DNA of 5,598 bases from WLMZ01 sp037139095 (GCA_037139095.1 JBAXHD010000085.1:1-5598); one strand, 5' to 3'. Numbered from the stretch's first letter, positions 1 to 5,598 are shown. Made by a program: numbers and translations. Notes: generated by a model not told the origin, from the sequence alone.

Positions 1-95
1 ACTTGAGGCTCGAGCGTTGAACCAGGGTTGGACGCGCACGGCGCGGGCCTGCAGACGGCGCATTCTGGTGCGCGGGCACCTTGCGGTGCAGATGT
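1..95. other. Left edge, no supported gene
   Basis: This stretch follows the stop codon of the glycosyltransferase gene on the minus strand and runs off the window. On the minus strand an ATG at 63-61 opens a frame (MRRLQARAVRVQPWF...) that stays open to base 1. A basic N-terminus of this kind could begin a membrane or secreted protein, but no ribosome binding site lies close upstream and only 21 codons are visible. A GTG at 79-77 opens a second frame equally well. On the plus strand one frame is open from base 2 to a TAA near 196, inside the glycosyltransferase gene. None of these can be chosen from the sequence given. Confidence 0.3.
67..89. repeat. Nested short inverted repeats (alternative hairpins)
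   Basis: Three five-base blocks are spaced exactly nine bases apart: GGTGC at 67-71, GCACC at 76-80 and GGTGC at 85-89. The middle block can pair with either neighbour, each time with a four-base loop (GCGG or TTGC), so two mutually exclusive small hairpins are possible. They lie just after the stop codon of the glycosyltransferase gene on the minus strand. No T-run follows, so this is not a standard intrinsic terminator. The stems are short and the DNA is GC-rich, so chance is a serious alternative. Confidence 0.35.
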
Positions 96-887
96 TCAGT
101 GACCTGGCTCGGGGTCGATTTGCAGCGTCGCGGCAGAAGGGTTCGATGCTCGTGAGCGATCTGCTGCATCGGCATGGCTCTCGTCGCACTGCCTAAACCG
201 TGGGCCCAAGCCCATCAATGCGCCGATGCCCACGCGCACGATCTGCCAGATGGCTCTGAACGAAGTCGTTGATGCTTCACCCGCTACTCGTTGGCTGAAA
301 TCGGCGGGCACCTCGCACACCCGATATCCCGCTCGGCCCGACGACACAAGCACCTCGAACGACTCCATGAACTGCGCCGGATACGACCGGGCAAACTCTG
401 AGAGCAGCGGCTCTGAGATGACCCGAAAACCCGAGGTTGAGTCGTGCACGCGCACACCCCCCCGAGAGTAGGCAAGCCGCGACAACATCTTCATTGCAAA
501 CCGCCGCGCGCCGTGCAGCTCGTAATCGCCCGCGCCTTCGACCCAACGCGAACCGATGAGCAGGTGAGCGTTCAGCTGATCGGCTTGGTCGATCAAACGA
601 GGGATGTCTTCGGGCGGATGTTGGCCATCGGCGTCGCACTGCACAACGCGTTCGTAGCCATGCTCAACCGCGTAACGGAACCCGCACCGCAGCGCGCCGC
701 CGATACCAAGGTTCACCGGCAGCTCGATGACTACCGCGCCGGCCTCGCGAGCGCGGCGGGCTGTGAGGTCTACCGACCCATCGACAACAACAGCGCAATC
801 GAGGCCGGCGGCCAGCACTCGCTGAACGATGCCACCGACCGATGTCTCTTCGTTATACGCAGGGATCAGGACGAGCGCAGGCTTCAT
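96..887 (-). CDS. Family 2 glycosyltransferase, polyprenyl-phosphate sugar synthase type
   Basis: The 263-residue protein has the GT-A fold signatures of family 2 glycosyltransferases. These are IPAYNEE at residues 8-14, a nucleotide-binding loop at 33-40, the metal-binding DxD in DADG at 85-88 followed by QHPPEDIP, then TSGFR at 151-155, ESFEVL at 175-180 and EVPADFSQR at 192-200. This pattern is typical of enzymes that move a sugar from a nucleotide donor onto a polyprenyl or dolichyl phosphate in the cytoplasm (DPM1/DPG-synthase-like). Donor and acceptor cannot be read from sequence. The loop at 33-40 is VVVDGSVD, where the family usually has VVDDGSTD, so the first Asp is Val35. Residues after about 232 form a polar tail with no membrane helix. 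The ATG shares its A with the TGA of the upstream gene and has no clear ribosome binding site, which suggests translational coupling. Class is secure; substrate is unknown. Confidence 0.9.
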   Translation of the reverse strand: MKPALVLIPAYNEETSVGGIVQRVLAAGLDCAVVVDGSVDLTARRAREAGAVVIELPVNLGIGGALRCGFRYAVEHGYERVVQCDADGQHPPEDIPRLIDQADQLNAHLLIGSRWVEGAGDYELHGARRFAMKMLSRLAYSRGGVRVHDSTSGFRVISEPLLSEFARSYPAQFMESFEVLVSSGRAGYRVCEVPADFSQRVAGEASTTSFRAIWQIVRVGIGALMGLGPRFRQCDESHADAADRSRASNPSAATLQIDPEPGH

Positions 888-1252
888 CAGTGAGTGTCTG
901 ATGCTGGAGTGCGGCGATCGAGTTCGGCGCGAAGCATTGCGTTGGCCTCGGCAAGATCACGTGCGCGTTCGTGCAACAACGACACGCTGACCGACAACTG
1001 CAGACACATGGCCACAACGAAACCAACTGCCACCACAAGAAACACTGCCGTGCCGCTCATCGAGAACAGTCGGGCAACCGGCCCAACCAATGGCGTGAGC
1101 AACGACGACGCAATCACCGCCAACGAGACCGCAACCCAGCCCGACGCATAGTGAAATGACAAGCGACGGCGATGCAGCAGCCTGATGGTGAACACCAACA
1201 GCGCCGCCCCGCACACGAAGATGACAGCGCTCTGCTTCACAATGACGCTCAT
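887..1252 (-). CDS. DUF2304-type small membrane protein
   Basis: This 121-residue protein has three predicted membrane helices (about residues 8-24, 36-58 and 68-90). A basic patch (LLHRRRLSFHYASGW, about 25-39) separates the first two, and a charged, probably coiled-coil C-terminus (about 90-114, LLHERARDLAEANAMLRAEL) follows the third. Length, topology and position fit DUF2304, a family of unknown function commonly found beside polyprenyl-phosphate glycosyltransferases. I infer that it anchors or assists the adjacent enzyme at the membrane; no catalytic motif is visible. It is the first gene of a two-gene operon and shares one base with the next gene (TGATG). ATG 1252 is the first usual start after an in-frame TGA at 1294-1292, so the start is well constrained. 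No Shine-Dalgarno sequence sits at the right distance, while a -10-like hexamer lies seven bases upstream, suggesting leaderless translation. Confidence 0.8.
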   Translation of the reverse strand: MSVIVKQSAVIFVCGAALLVFTIRLLHRRRLSFHYASGWVAVSLAVIASSLLTPLVGPVARLFSMSGTAVFLVVAVGFVVAMCLQLSVSVSLLHERARDLAEANAMLRAELDRRTPASDTH

Positions 1253-1265
1253 GGTCGCAATGCTA
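1253..1265 (-). promoter_or_regulatory. Putative leaderless promoter -10 of the DUF2304-GT2 operon
   Basis: On the minus strand TAGCAT (1265-1260) fits the actinobacterial -10 pattern TAnnnT. Seven bases (TGCGACC) then lead straight into the ATG at 1252. This is the geometry expected for a transcript that begins at or next to the start codon. The only purine-rich ribosome-binding-like sequence nearby, GGAGGA at 1287-1282, is about 30 bases upstream of the ATG, too far to serve it. No convincing -35 element was found. The call is inferred from motif and spacing only. Confidence 0.45.
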
Positions 1266-1269
1266 GACT
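1261..1269 (+). promoter_or_regulatory. Putative extended -10 promoter of the membrane protein gene
   Basis: TGCTAGACT contains a -10-like hexamer (TAGACT, 1264-1269) preceded by the TGn of an extended -10 element, which can compensate for a weak -35. The predicted transcript start near 1276 leaves a leader of about 40 bases before the GTG at 1316, with room for the Shine-Dalgarno sequence seen there. The hexamer overlaps the opposite-strand -10 at 1260-1265, so one CTAG (1263-1266) may serve both directions. The call rests on motif and position only. Confidence 0.4.
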
Positions 1270-1304
1270 TGGCGAGTTGATTCCTCCGGTATCACCCGTC
1301 AGTG

Positions 1305-1309
1305 AAGGA
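1305..1309 (+). promoter_or_regulatory. Ribosome binding site that decides the GTG 1316 start
   Basis: AAGGA lies six bases before the GTG at 1316, an ideal spacing. It settles the start of the membrane protein gene. The in-frame ATG at 1172 would instead add 48 polar residues (MQQPDGEHQQRRPAHEDDS...) and overlap the divergent DUF2304 gene by 81 bases. Confidence 0.75.
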
Positions 1310-1315
1310 AATCCT

Positions 1316-3229
1316 GTGCAACTCAGAGACGCCCGAACTCGAGTGTCTCGATCATTGCTCGCTCCTCCCCTTGTTGTGCTGGCCCTCATCTTCGTGTTGG
1401 GCATGTTCAAGGTCAGCGGCAGTTCCATCGCACTGCACTCCGAGACCAACCCTTCGGCGCAAACGGCGCTCACTCCTCGCCCCATTCGCAGCGACGAATG
1501 GCTCACGCGAACACCGTTGGTCATTCGCCAAGCAGCGCTGAATTTTCCCGCCACCACGCAACTGGGTGTCGGCGTTCACGACACCGGAGTGCTGTCAGAT
1601 CTACCCGTGAAGGCGCTGTCGTCCATTGCTAAGCCGCACTCGTGGGCCTACTTCGTGTTCGATGTCGAGCGGGCGTTCGCTATCGAATGGTGGCTCGTTG
1701 CGCTCGGCCCGCTGCTGGGCATCTACGCAGTGGTCGCTGCGCTCACACGCTCGCGATGGGTGTCGATTTTCTCGGGGCTTCTGGTCACGCTTGCCCCGAC
1801 CGCCGTGTGGTGGGCGATTCCCACTACAGGCCTTTCGGTTCTGTATGGCGGAACCATGCTGGCGTTGTTCATTACTGCGTGCCGACACCAAGGGCGTCGA
1901 CGCTACGCGTTGGCCGCGGCAGCTGGATGGGTGGCCAGTTGCTTCGCCGTGCTGCTGTACTTGCCATGGCTGCTGCCGCTCAGCTTGATCTTTGGCGCCA
2001 TCGCACTCACACAGCTTCGTGGCATCTTCATTGGCTGGCGGCAGGTGGCGATGTTTGCCGCAGCATTCGGTGGCGTGCTCGCAATCGTTATGGCCATCTA
2101 CCTTCGCGATCATCAGCTCGCGCTGAAAGCCATCTCCAACTCGGTGTACCCCGGCCATCGCATCTCGCCCAGTGGTGCTGCACGGCCCAACCTGCTGTTC
2201 GGTGCGCCCTACGACGCCCTCGCCACCACCGCACAGATCGTGAACCACAACGGCACGAATCAGTCAGAAGCATCATCGGGCCTCATGCTGTGGCTGCCCA
2301 TCGTCATCGTGGGCGGCGGTTTCAGCGGGTTCAGATCGCGGGTGCATTCGCATCGGGCACTCGCCGCAGTGCTCTCCGTTTCAATGATCCTTGCCGCATG
2401 GGCGCTGCTGCCAGTGCCTTCGTTCTTGGGGTCGCTGCTGGGCCTCACCAGCGTGCCTGGCGATCGCTTGATGTTGCCGCTCACGGTGGCCAGCGCTCTT
2501 GCCGCAGGACTGTATGTGCACCGCATTGTCAGCGACCCAAGCGCTCGGCCATCTCGCGATCGCGTGCTCATCGCAACGCTCACATTTGCCTTCGTTACCG
2601 GATGGGTTGGCACCCAGACCACCATCAACGATGCACCAGCAGGGCACTCTCGAATCCTGATTCTGCTTGCGCTGATCAGCCTGATTGTCGCTGCGGTATT
2701 GAACGGTCGAGTCATGCTCGGACTCGGCGGTGCGTGTGCGTTTTTGTTGATCGGGTCGGCGCGAGTGAACCCGATTCAGGTGGGCCTTGAGCCGATCACC
2801 CGCGATCCGCTGATGCTGCAGATTCAGCGCGAGAGGGTTGGCCACGAGTCGGCTGCATGGGCTGTACTCGGCGCCGAAGCCGGGCATGCGCGATCGATCT
2901 TGGCTGCATCCGGTGCGCCCACTGCCACGCACGTGAGTTGGTACGCCGATTCGGCCGCATGGACCAAGCTCGATCCGGCAGCCGAGAACCGCAACACATG
3001 GGACCGCTTCGCCATGGTCTCGATGGAAATCAACGACGAACTACCGGGCGTAGACATTGCCCTACCAGCTGCCGATCAAATCGTGATCACCACACCAACC
3101 TGCGACGCCGCGTTGCAGAAGCTCGACATCACGTACGTGATCACCGAGCAAGCAACTGCGGGTGTGTGTCTGCAACTCGTCGATGAACCGCACACCACTG
3201 GCGAGCGCTACATCTACAGAGTTCGTTAG
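1316..3229 (+). CDS. Large polytopic membrane protein, GT-C-like (DUF7657-type)
   Basis: Started at GTG 1316, the protein has 637 residues and about 13 predicted membrane helices. The first is at about 14-34; the rest lie between about 125 and 481. The long loop after helix 1 carries RSDEW (58-62), GVHDTGVLSDLP (86-97) and PHSWAYFVFDVERAF (107-121). An acidic pair early in the first outer loop is a hallmark of GT-C glycosyltransferases, which use lipid-linked sugars outside the cytoplasm. Another loop holds SVYPGHRISPSG (276-287). A soluble C-terminal part (about 483-637) begins with NPIQVGLEPIT and is probably extracytoplasmic. The overall plan matches actinobacterial membrane proteins that I recall being annotated as DUF7657/DUF7654; catalysis has not been shown for them as far as I know. 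The gene diverges from the glycosyltransferase operon, and its TAG overlaps the stop of the convergent gene. Membrane location is near certain; a glycosyltransferase role is inference. Confidence 0.75.
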   Translation: MQLRDARTRVSRSLLAPPLVVLALIFVLGMFKVSGSSIALHSETNPSAQTALTPRPIRSDEWLTRTPLVIRQAALNFPATTQLGVGVHDTGVLSDLPVKALSSIAKPHSWAYFVFDVERAFAIEWWLVALGPLLGIYAVVAALTRSRWVSIFSGLLVTLAPTAVWWAIPTTGLSVLYGGTMLALFITACRHQGRRRYALAAAAGWVASCFAVLLYLPWLLPLSLIFGAIALTQLRGIFIGWRQVAMFAAAFGGVLAIVMAIYLRDHQLALKAISNSVYPGHRISPSGAARPNLLFGAPYDALATTAQIVNHNGTNQSEASSGLMLWLPIVIVGGGFSGFRSRVHSHRALAAVLSVSMILAAWALLPVPSFLGSLLGLTSVPGDRLMLPLTVASALAAGLYVHRIVSDPSARPSRDRVLIATLTFAFVTGWVGTQTTINDAPAGHSRILILLALISLIVAAVLNGRVMLGLGGACAFLLIGSARVNPIQVGLEPITRDPLMLQIQRERVGHESAAWAVLGAEAGHARSILAASGAPTATHVSWYADSAAWTKLDPAAENRNTWDRFAMVSMEINDELPGVDIALPAADQIVITTPTCDAALQKLDITYVITEQATAGVCLQLVDEPHTTGERYIYRVR

Positions 3230-5598
3230 AGCACGTAGCCGAACACGTCGACGATGAGGTCGGTATCGCCGGCGTTGTTGTAGGCCTGCAGCGATCCGTC
3301 TGGGCCGAGCCGAAGGTAGGCCTGATTCGGCACGGGCCGGCCGACAACTGGGTTCAGCGTTGATGCCAACGGCATGGCCGCACCTGTGGGCCACACCGTC
3401 ACGAACGACGGAGACGAACTGTTCACCGAGGTGACGTTGACGATGACAGCAGAGGCCCCGGCCGGCACCGGACTGTTGGTGGTCATCGGCAAGCCCAATG
3501 ACTGGCCTTGGCCGATGCCACCCGGGCGAACGCCGGTGCCGTCTCGAGTATCGACGAGTCGTTGTGGCGTAACAGGAACGAACGCACCGCCACTCGCCGA
3601 GAAATATCCAATGACATCGGCCACAACATGCGACGCGCCAGCCGAATTGAAGATGCTGACCTGACCGTTGGCTCCAACTTTTGAGACCACCAAATTGGCA
3701 ACGGTGAGACCGGGCACATAGTTGTGCGTCGAAGCGTTCGGCCGAGCCTCACCAGCGGGCCACACCGTGACGAATCCGGTGCCGGTGGGTTGATCAACCG
3801 TTACGTTCAACGCCACGCCAGAAACGCCCGTGGGCGGCACACCGCCAACGCCCGTGACAGAAAGGTTGATCGAAGCGCCCTGCCCAATCGGCCCAATCGC
3901 TCCACCGGTGCCGGTGCCATCGCGAGTGTCGAGCAAGCGAGCGGGAGTCAGCGCGGTAAATCGTCCACCCGAAGGCGGAGGGGTTGCCGTGTAGTAACCG
4001 GCCACATCCGCAATGAGATGTGTGCTGCCGATTGAGTTGAACAGATTCACTTTGCCGTTGGCCCCGAGTTTCACCGTGACCAGATTCGGCACGGTTTGGC
4101 CGGGCACAAAGTTGATGTTTGAGACCAACGGTTGAGCCTCACCCGATGGCCACGCCGTGATGAACCCAAACCACGTCGGCTCGGTAACAGTCACGTTCAT
4201 CACCACCGCGGTAACGCCCGTAGGAGGCACTCCACCTACGCCCGCCACGTTCAGTTCGGTGAAGACCCCGGTGTTCAGCGGAACGATGTTGCCGCCCTCG
4301 CCGGTGCGAGTGTCGAGCAAGCGTGATGGCGTGAGCGGCACAAAGTAGCTCGGGGTTGGAGGCACTGGCTTCTCTTCACGCAACGGACCCGAGGCGTAAC
4401 CCACGCCAGAACCCGAGGTGTTGTGCATGACGATGTAGACCCAATAGGTGCCGTTGGGCATTGCTGCCCCAGCCGAATCGGTGCCGTTCCAGTTGAAAGT
4501 ATTGGTCCCGCCGACCACCGAAATATTGCTGGCAATCTGCGTTCCGCTGTAACTGCCACGGGTCGTGGTGACATAAATGTCGGCCTTGGCGTTGGCCGCC
4601 CCAGCAGCGTCGGCAAACGTGATCGGGTAACTCGAGCTGAAGGCCGCGTCGTCGGCCAACCGAATCTCACGCAAGTTGAACGCGCGTGCGCCTGGGTCTT
4701 CGTTGAGGTCGAACCGCAAACGCGTGGGGCGCTGGCCACGCCAACCCGACACGATGCCGCTGTTCTGGTCATGTATCGCACCAGCAGGGGTGGTTGACAT
4801 ATCGATCGACATTCGGTGGCAGCCGGGGAACACAATGAAGTCCTGAGTCTCTGTCCACGTTCCAGCCGGCATCCACGCCATGCGACCAACCATGCCTTGA
4901 CCCGCTGCGCCACCGAGGCTGAAGCCACCGTTGTAGCAAACGTCGACCGTGAGGCGGTGATAACGATCGGTGTTCAACGGCGGCCCGAGGGCCAGCCCAA
5001 TAAACGGGTCGTTGCTCACGCTGGCGCCCGTGAGGTCGCCGCTCGCGGTCGAAAGAAACGCAACGTCGTTGGTGAGGTCAACATCGTCCATGCCCGCGAA
5101 GTCCCACGGGTTACCGCGCTCGACGGTGGCGTAGTCGGCGCCCCCTTCTTCGTTGGGCGTGATCACCACGGGCAGCGGCACGCCGGCGGGAGGAGTTTGC
5201 GATGCGTCGGCTCGATGCAAGCGCACCCAATCGAGCTGCACGTTGATTGCGGGGTCGCCACCCGCAAGGGCGATGCCGCGGAACAGTTCGAAGCGAACAA
5301 TGTGCCCGCCCCAAACAGCGGCCGCCCCGGCCGCTTTGTAGTTACTGCGATTGGTGAGATCGAAATGCACGTTCTGAAAGCCCGGAGTAGCCAACAGGTC
5401 AAAGCCGATCAAACCCTCTTGGCCGGCAGCGTTCCACCATCGAATCGCAAAGCTCATATTGGCTTCGGCGCGAATGCGCATGGTCATCTGTGTGTAGCGG
5501 CCACCATCGATTGGGCGCTTCCATCCGTCGTGCCCCCACGGCAGCACCGGACTGGTCTGCGACCAGTTCATCAGCAACCGCAGCTCGGCATAGTTTCT
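3226..5598 (-). CDS. Secreted multidomain protein with FlgD-like Ig domain and three C-terminal repeats (5' end missing)
   Basis: The frame is open through the right edge, so the true N-terminus and any signal peptide lie outside. The first codon usable as a start inside the window is a TTG at 5577, which I treat as internal. Counting from it there are 783 residues. Residues 1-125 look like a beta-sandwich, carbohydrate-binding-like domain ending in VQLDWVRLHRADA (113-125). Residues 140-310 form a second one (DYATVERGNPWDF, then NLREIRLADD at its end) holding the only two cysteines, 214 and 253. Residues about 316-395 resemble a FlgD-type Ig-like domain (FNWNGTDSAG, PNGTYWVYI). A Pro-rich linker (403-410) leads to three repeats at 411-529, 539-660 and 665-783. 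No catalytic site is visible, so an enzymatic domain, if any, would be in the missing part. A surface adhesion or matrix role is inference. Confidence 0.85.
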   Translation of the reverse strand, partial: RNYAELRLLMNWSQTSPVLPWGHDGWKRPIDGGRYTQMTMRIRAEANMSFAIRWWNAAGQEGLIGFDLLATPGFQNVHFDLTNRSNYKAAGAAAVWGGHIVRFELFRGIALAGGDPAINVQLDWVRLHRADASQTPPAGVPLPVVITPNEEGGADYATVERGNPWDFAGMDDVDLTNDVAFLSTASGDLTGASVSNDPFIGLALGPPLNTDRYHRLTVDVCYNGGFSLGGAAGQGMVGRMAWMPAGTWTETQDFIVFPGCHRMSIDMSTTPAGAIHDQNSGIVSGWRGQRPTRLRFDLNEDPGARAFNLREIRLADDAAFSSSYPITFADAAGAANAKADIYVTTTRGSYSGTQIASNISVVGGTNTFNWNGTDSAGAAMPNGTYWVYIVMHNTSGSGVGYASGPLREEKPVPPTPSYFVPLTPSRLLDTRTGEGGNIVPLNTGVFTELNVAGVGGVPPTGVTAVVMNVTVTEPTWFGFITAWPSGEAQPLVSNINFVPGQTVPNLVTVKLGANGKVNLFNSIGSTHLIADVAGYYTATPPPSGGRFTALTPARLLDTRDGTGTGGAIGPIGQGASINLSVTGVGGVPPTGVSGVALNVTVDQPTGTGFVTVWPAGEARPNASTHNYVPGLTVANLVVSKVGANGQVSIFNSAGASHVVADVIGYFSASGGAFVPVTPQRLVDTRDGTGVRPGGIGQGQSLGLPMTTNSPVPAGASAVIVNVTSVNSSSPSFVTVWPTGAAMPLASTLNPVVGRPVPNQAYLRLGPDGSLQAYNNAGDTDLIVDVFGYVL
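3229..3585 (-). repeat. C-terminal protein repeat 3 (diverged, terminal)
   Basis: The third copy (residues 665-783) keeps the opening VPVTPQRLVDTRDGTG, the central NVT followed by VTVWPTGAAMP, and the closing NNAGDTDLIVDVFGY. It has lost the GVGGVPPTGV block, replaced by NSPVPAGASAV. The protein ends two residues after the final FGY, so the module is the true C-terminus and not an internal fragment. Its greater divergence suggests that repeats 1 and 2 come from a later duplication or are being homogenised. Confidence 0.85.
3598..3963 (-). repeat. C-terminal protein repeat 2
   Basis: The second copy (residues 539-660) opens with TALTPARLLDTRDGTGTGG, carries GVGGVPPTGVSGVALNVTV and VTVWPAGEARP, and ends with FNSAGASHVVADVIGYF. 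It starts exactly 128 codons after repeat 1 and follows a short linker (TATPPPSGG). The GVGGVPPTGV block is identical in repeats 1 and 2 and absent from repeat 3. Confidence 0.85.
3991..4347 (-). repeat. C-terminal protein repeat 1
   Basis: This is the first copy of the repeated module (residues 411-529 counted from TTG 5577). It opens with FVPLTPSRLLDTRTGEG, has GVGGVPPTGVTAVVMNVTV in the middle and ITAWPSGEAQP after it, and closes with FNSIGSTHLIADVAGYY. Alternating hydrophobic residues suggest a beta-rich fold. It is close to repeat 2 at both protein and DNA level, sharing an exact 18-base block (4306-4323 with 3922-3939). I recognise the module from actinobacterial secreted proteins but know of no assigned function. 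Confidence 0.85.

Noticed and set aside
2..196. Plus-strand open frame from the left edge to a TAA near 196, possibly the end of a convergent gene
   Set aside because: It would overlap the last 100 bases of the glycosyltransferase gene and shows only a basic, low-information sequence; the left context needed to judge it is missing.
444..893. A 149-codon plus-strand open frame antisense to the glycosyltransferase
   Set aside because: It lies wholly opposite a gene with full family 2 motifs, has no family signature and no ribosome binding site that I can see.
1281..1287. GGAGGAA on the minus strand as the ribosome binding site of the DUF2304 gene
   Set aside because: It lies about 30 bases before ATG 1252, and no usual start codon in the right frame lies within normal range of it.
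1172..1315. Upstream ATG 1172 as the start of the large membrane protein
   Set aside because: It would add 48 polar residues before the first helix and overlap the divergent DUF2304 gene by 81 bases, whereas GTG 1316 has AAGGA at ideal spacing and leaves a sensible divergent gap.
1601..2248. A 215-codon minus-strand open frame antisense to the membrane protein
   Set aside because: The translation is a polar mix rich in Arg, Gln, Glu and His with no hydrophobic core or motif, and it sits opposite membrane helices of the real gene.
1642..2790. A 382-codon plus-strand open frame inside the membrane protein gene
   Set aside because: It runs in another frame of a gene with clear membrane helices, and its translation is rich in Arg, His, Ala and Cys with no recognisable domain, as expected for an out-of-frame shadow in GC-rich DNA.
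3230..3290. A terminator for the membrane protein gene just after its stop
   Set aside because: Only weak pairings such as CCGA with TCGG and a short CGTCGACG palindrome are present, with no T-run, and the stretch codes for the last residues of the convergent gene.
5575..5577. TTG 5577 as the true start of the secreted protein
   Set aside because: The frame stays open upstream to the window edge (RNYAELR precedes it), there is no signal peptide after it, and the first domain appears to be already under way.

Overview
The window looks like chromosomal DNA of a high-GC actinobacterium, most plausibly from the Acidimicrobiia (Ilumatobacter-like). Three things suggest this: GC-rich codon use throughout; a large membrane protein of a type I associate with Actinobacteria; and a secreted protein ending in three copies of a roughly 120-residue module (opening with a TPxRLLDTR-type motif, closing with a DVxGY-type motif) that I associate with actinobacterial extracellular proteins. 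The placement comes from protein character only; there is no rRNA or marker gene.

Layout. Bases 1-95 hold no gene I can support, only a short nested hairpin. Positions 96-887 (minus) encode a family 2 glycosyltransferase of the polyprenyl-phosphate sugar synthase type. Directly upstream of it on the same strand, sharing one base, is a small DUF2304-type membrane protein (887-1252). A 63-bp gap separates this pair from a divergent gene at 1316-3229 (plus), a polytopic membrane protein of about 13 helices with a GT-C-like first loop. That gene meets a convergent gene at 3226-5598 (minus), whose 5' end lies beyond the window; the two stop codons overlap. The convergent gene encodes a long, apparently secreted protein: two probable beta-sandwich domains, a FlgD-type Ig-like domain and three C-terminal repeat modules.

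How the genes may work together. The glycosyltransferase would load a sugar onto a polyprenyl phosphate on the cytoplasmic face, the DUF2304 protein would assist it at the membrane, and the large membrane protein could transfer or handle the lipid-linked sugar outside. Such trios belong to cell-surface polysaccharide or glycoprotein loci. The repeat protein next door might be an acceptor, but that is speculation from adjacency.

The most interesting regulatory point is the 63-bp divergent gap. Two oppositely directed -10-like hexamers overlap on a central CTAG, with one arranged for a leaderless transcript and the other for a leadered, Shine-Dalgarno-led gene. The most interesting protein-level oddity is loss of the first acidic residue of the DDGS-type nucleotide-binding motif in the glycosyltransferase. 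I see no CRISPR array, insertion sequence, tRNA or rRNA.
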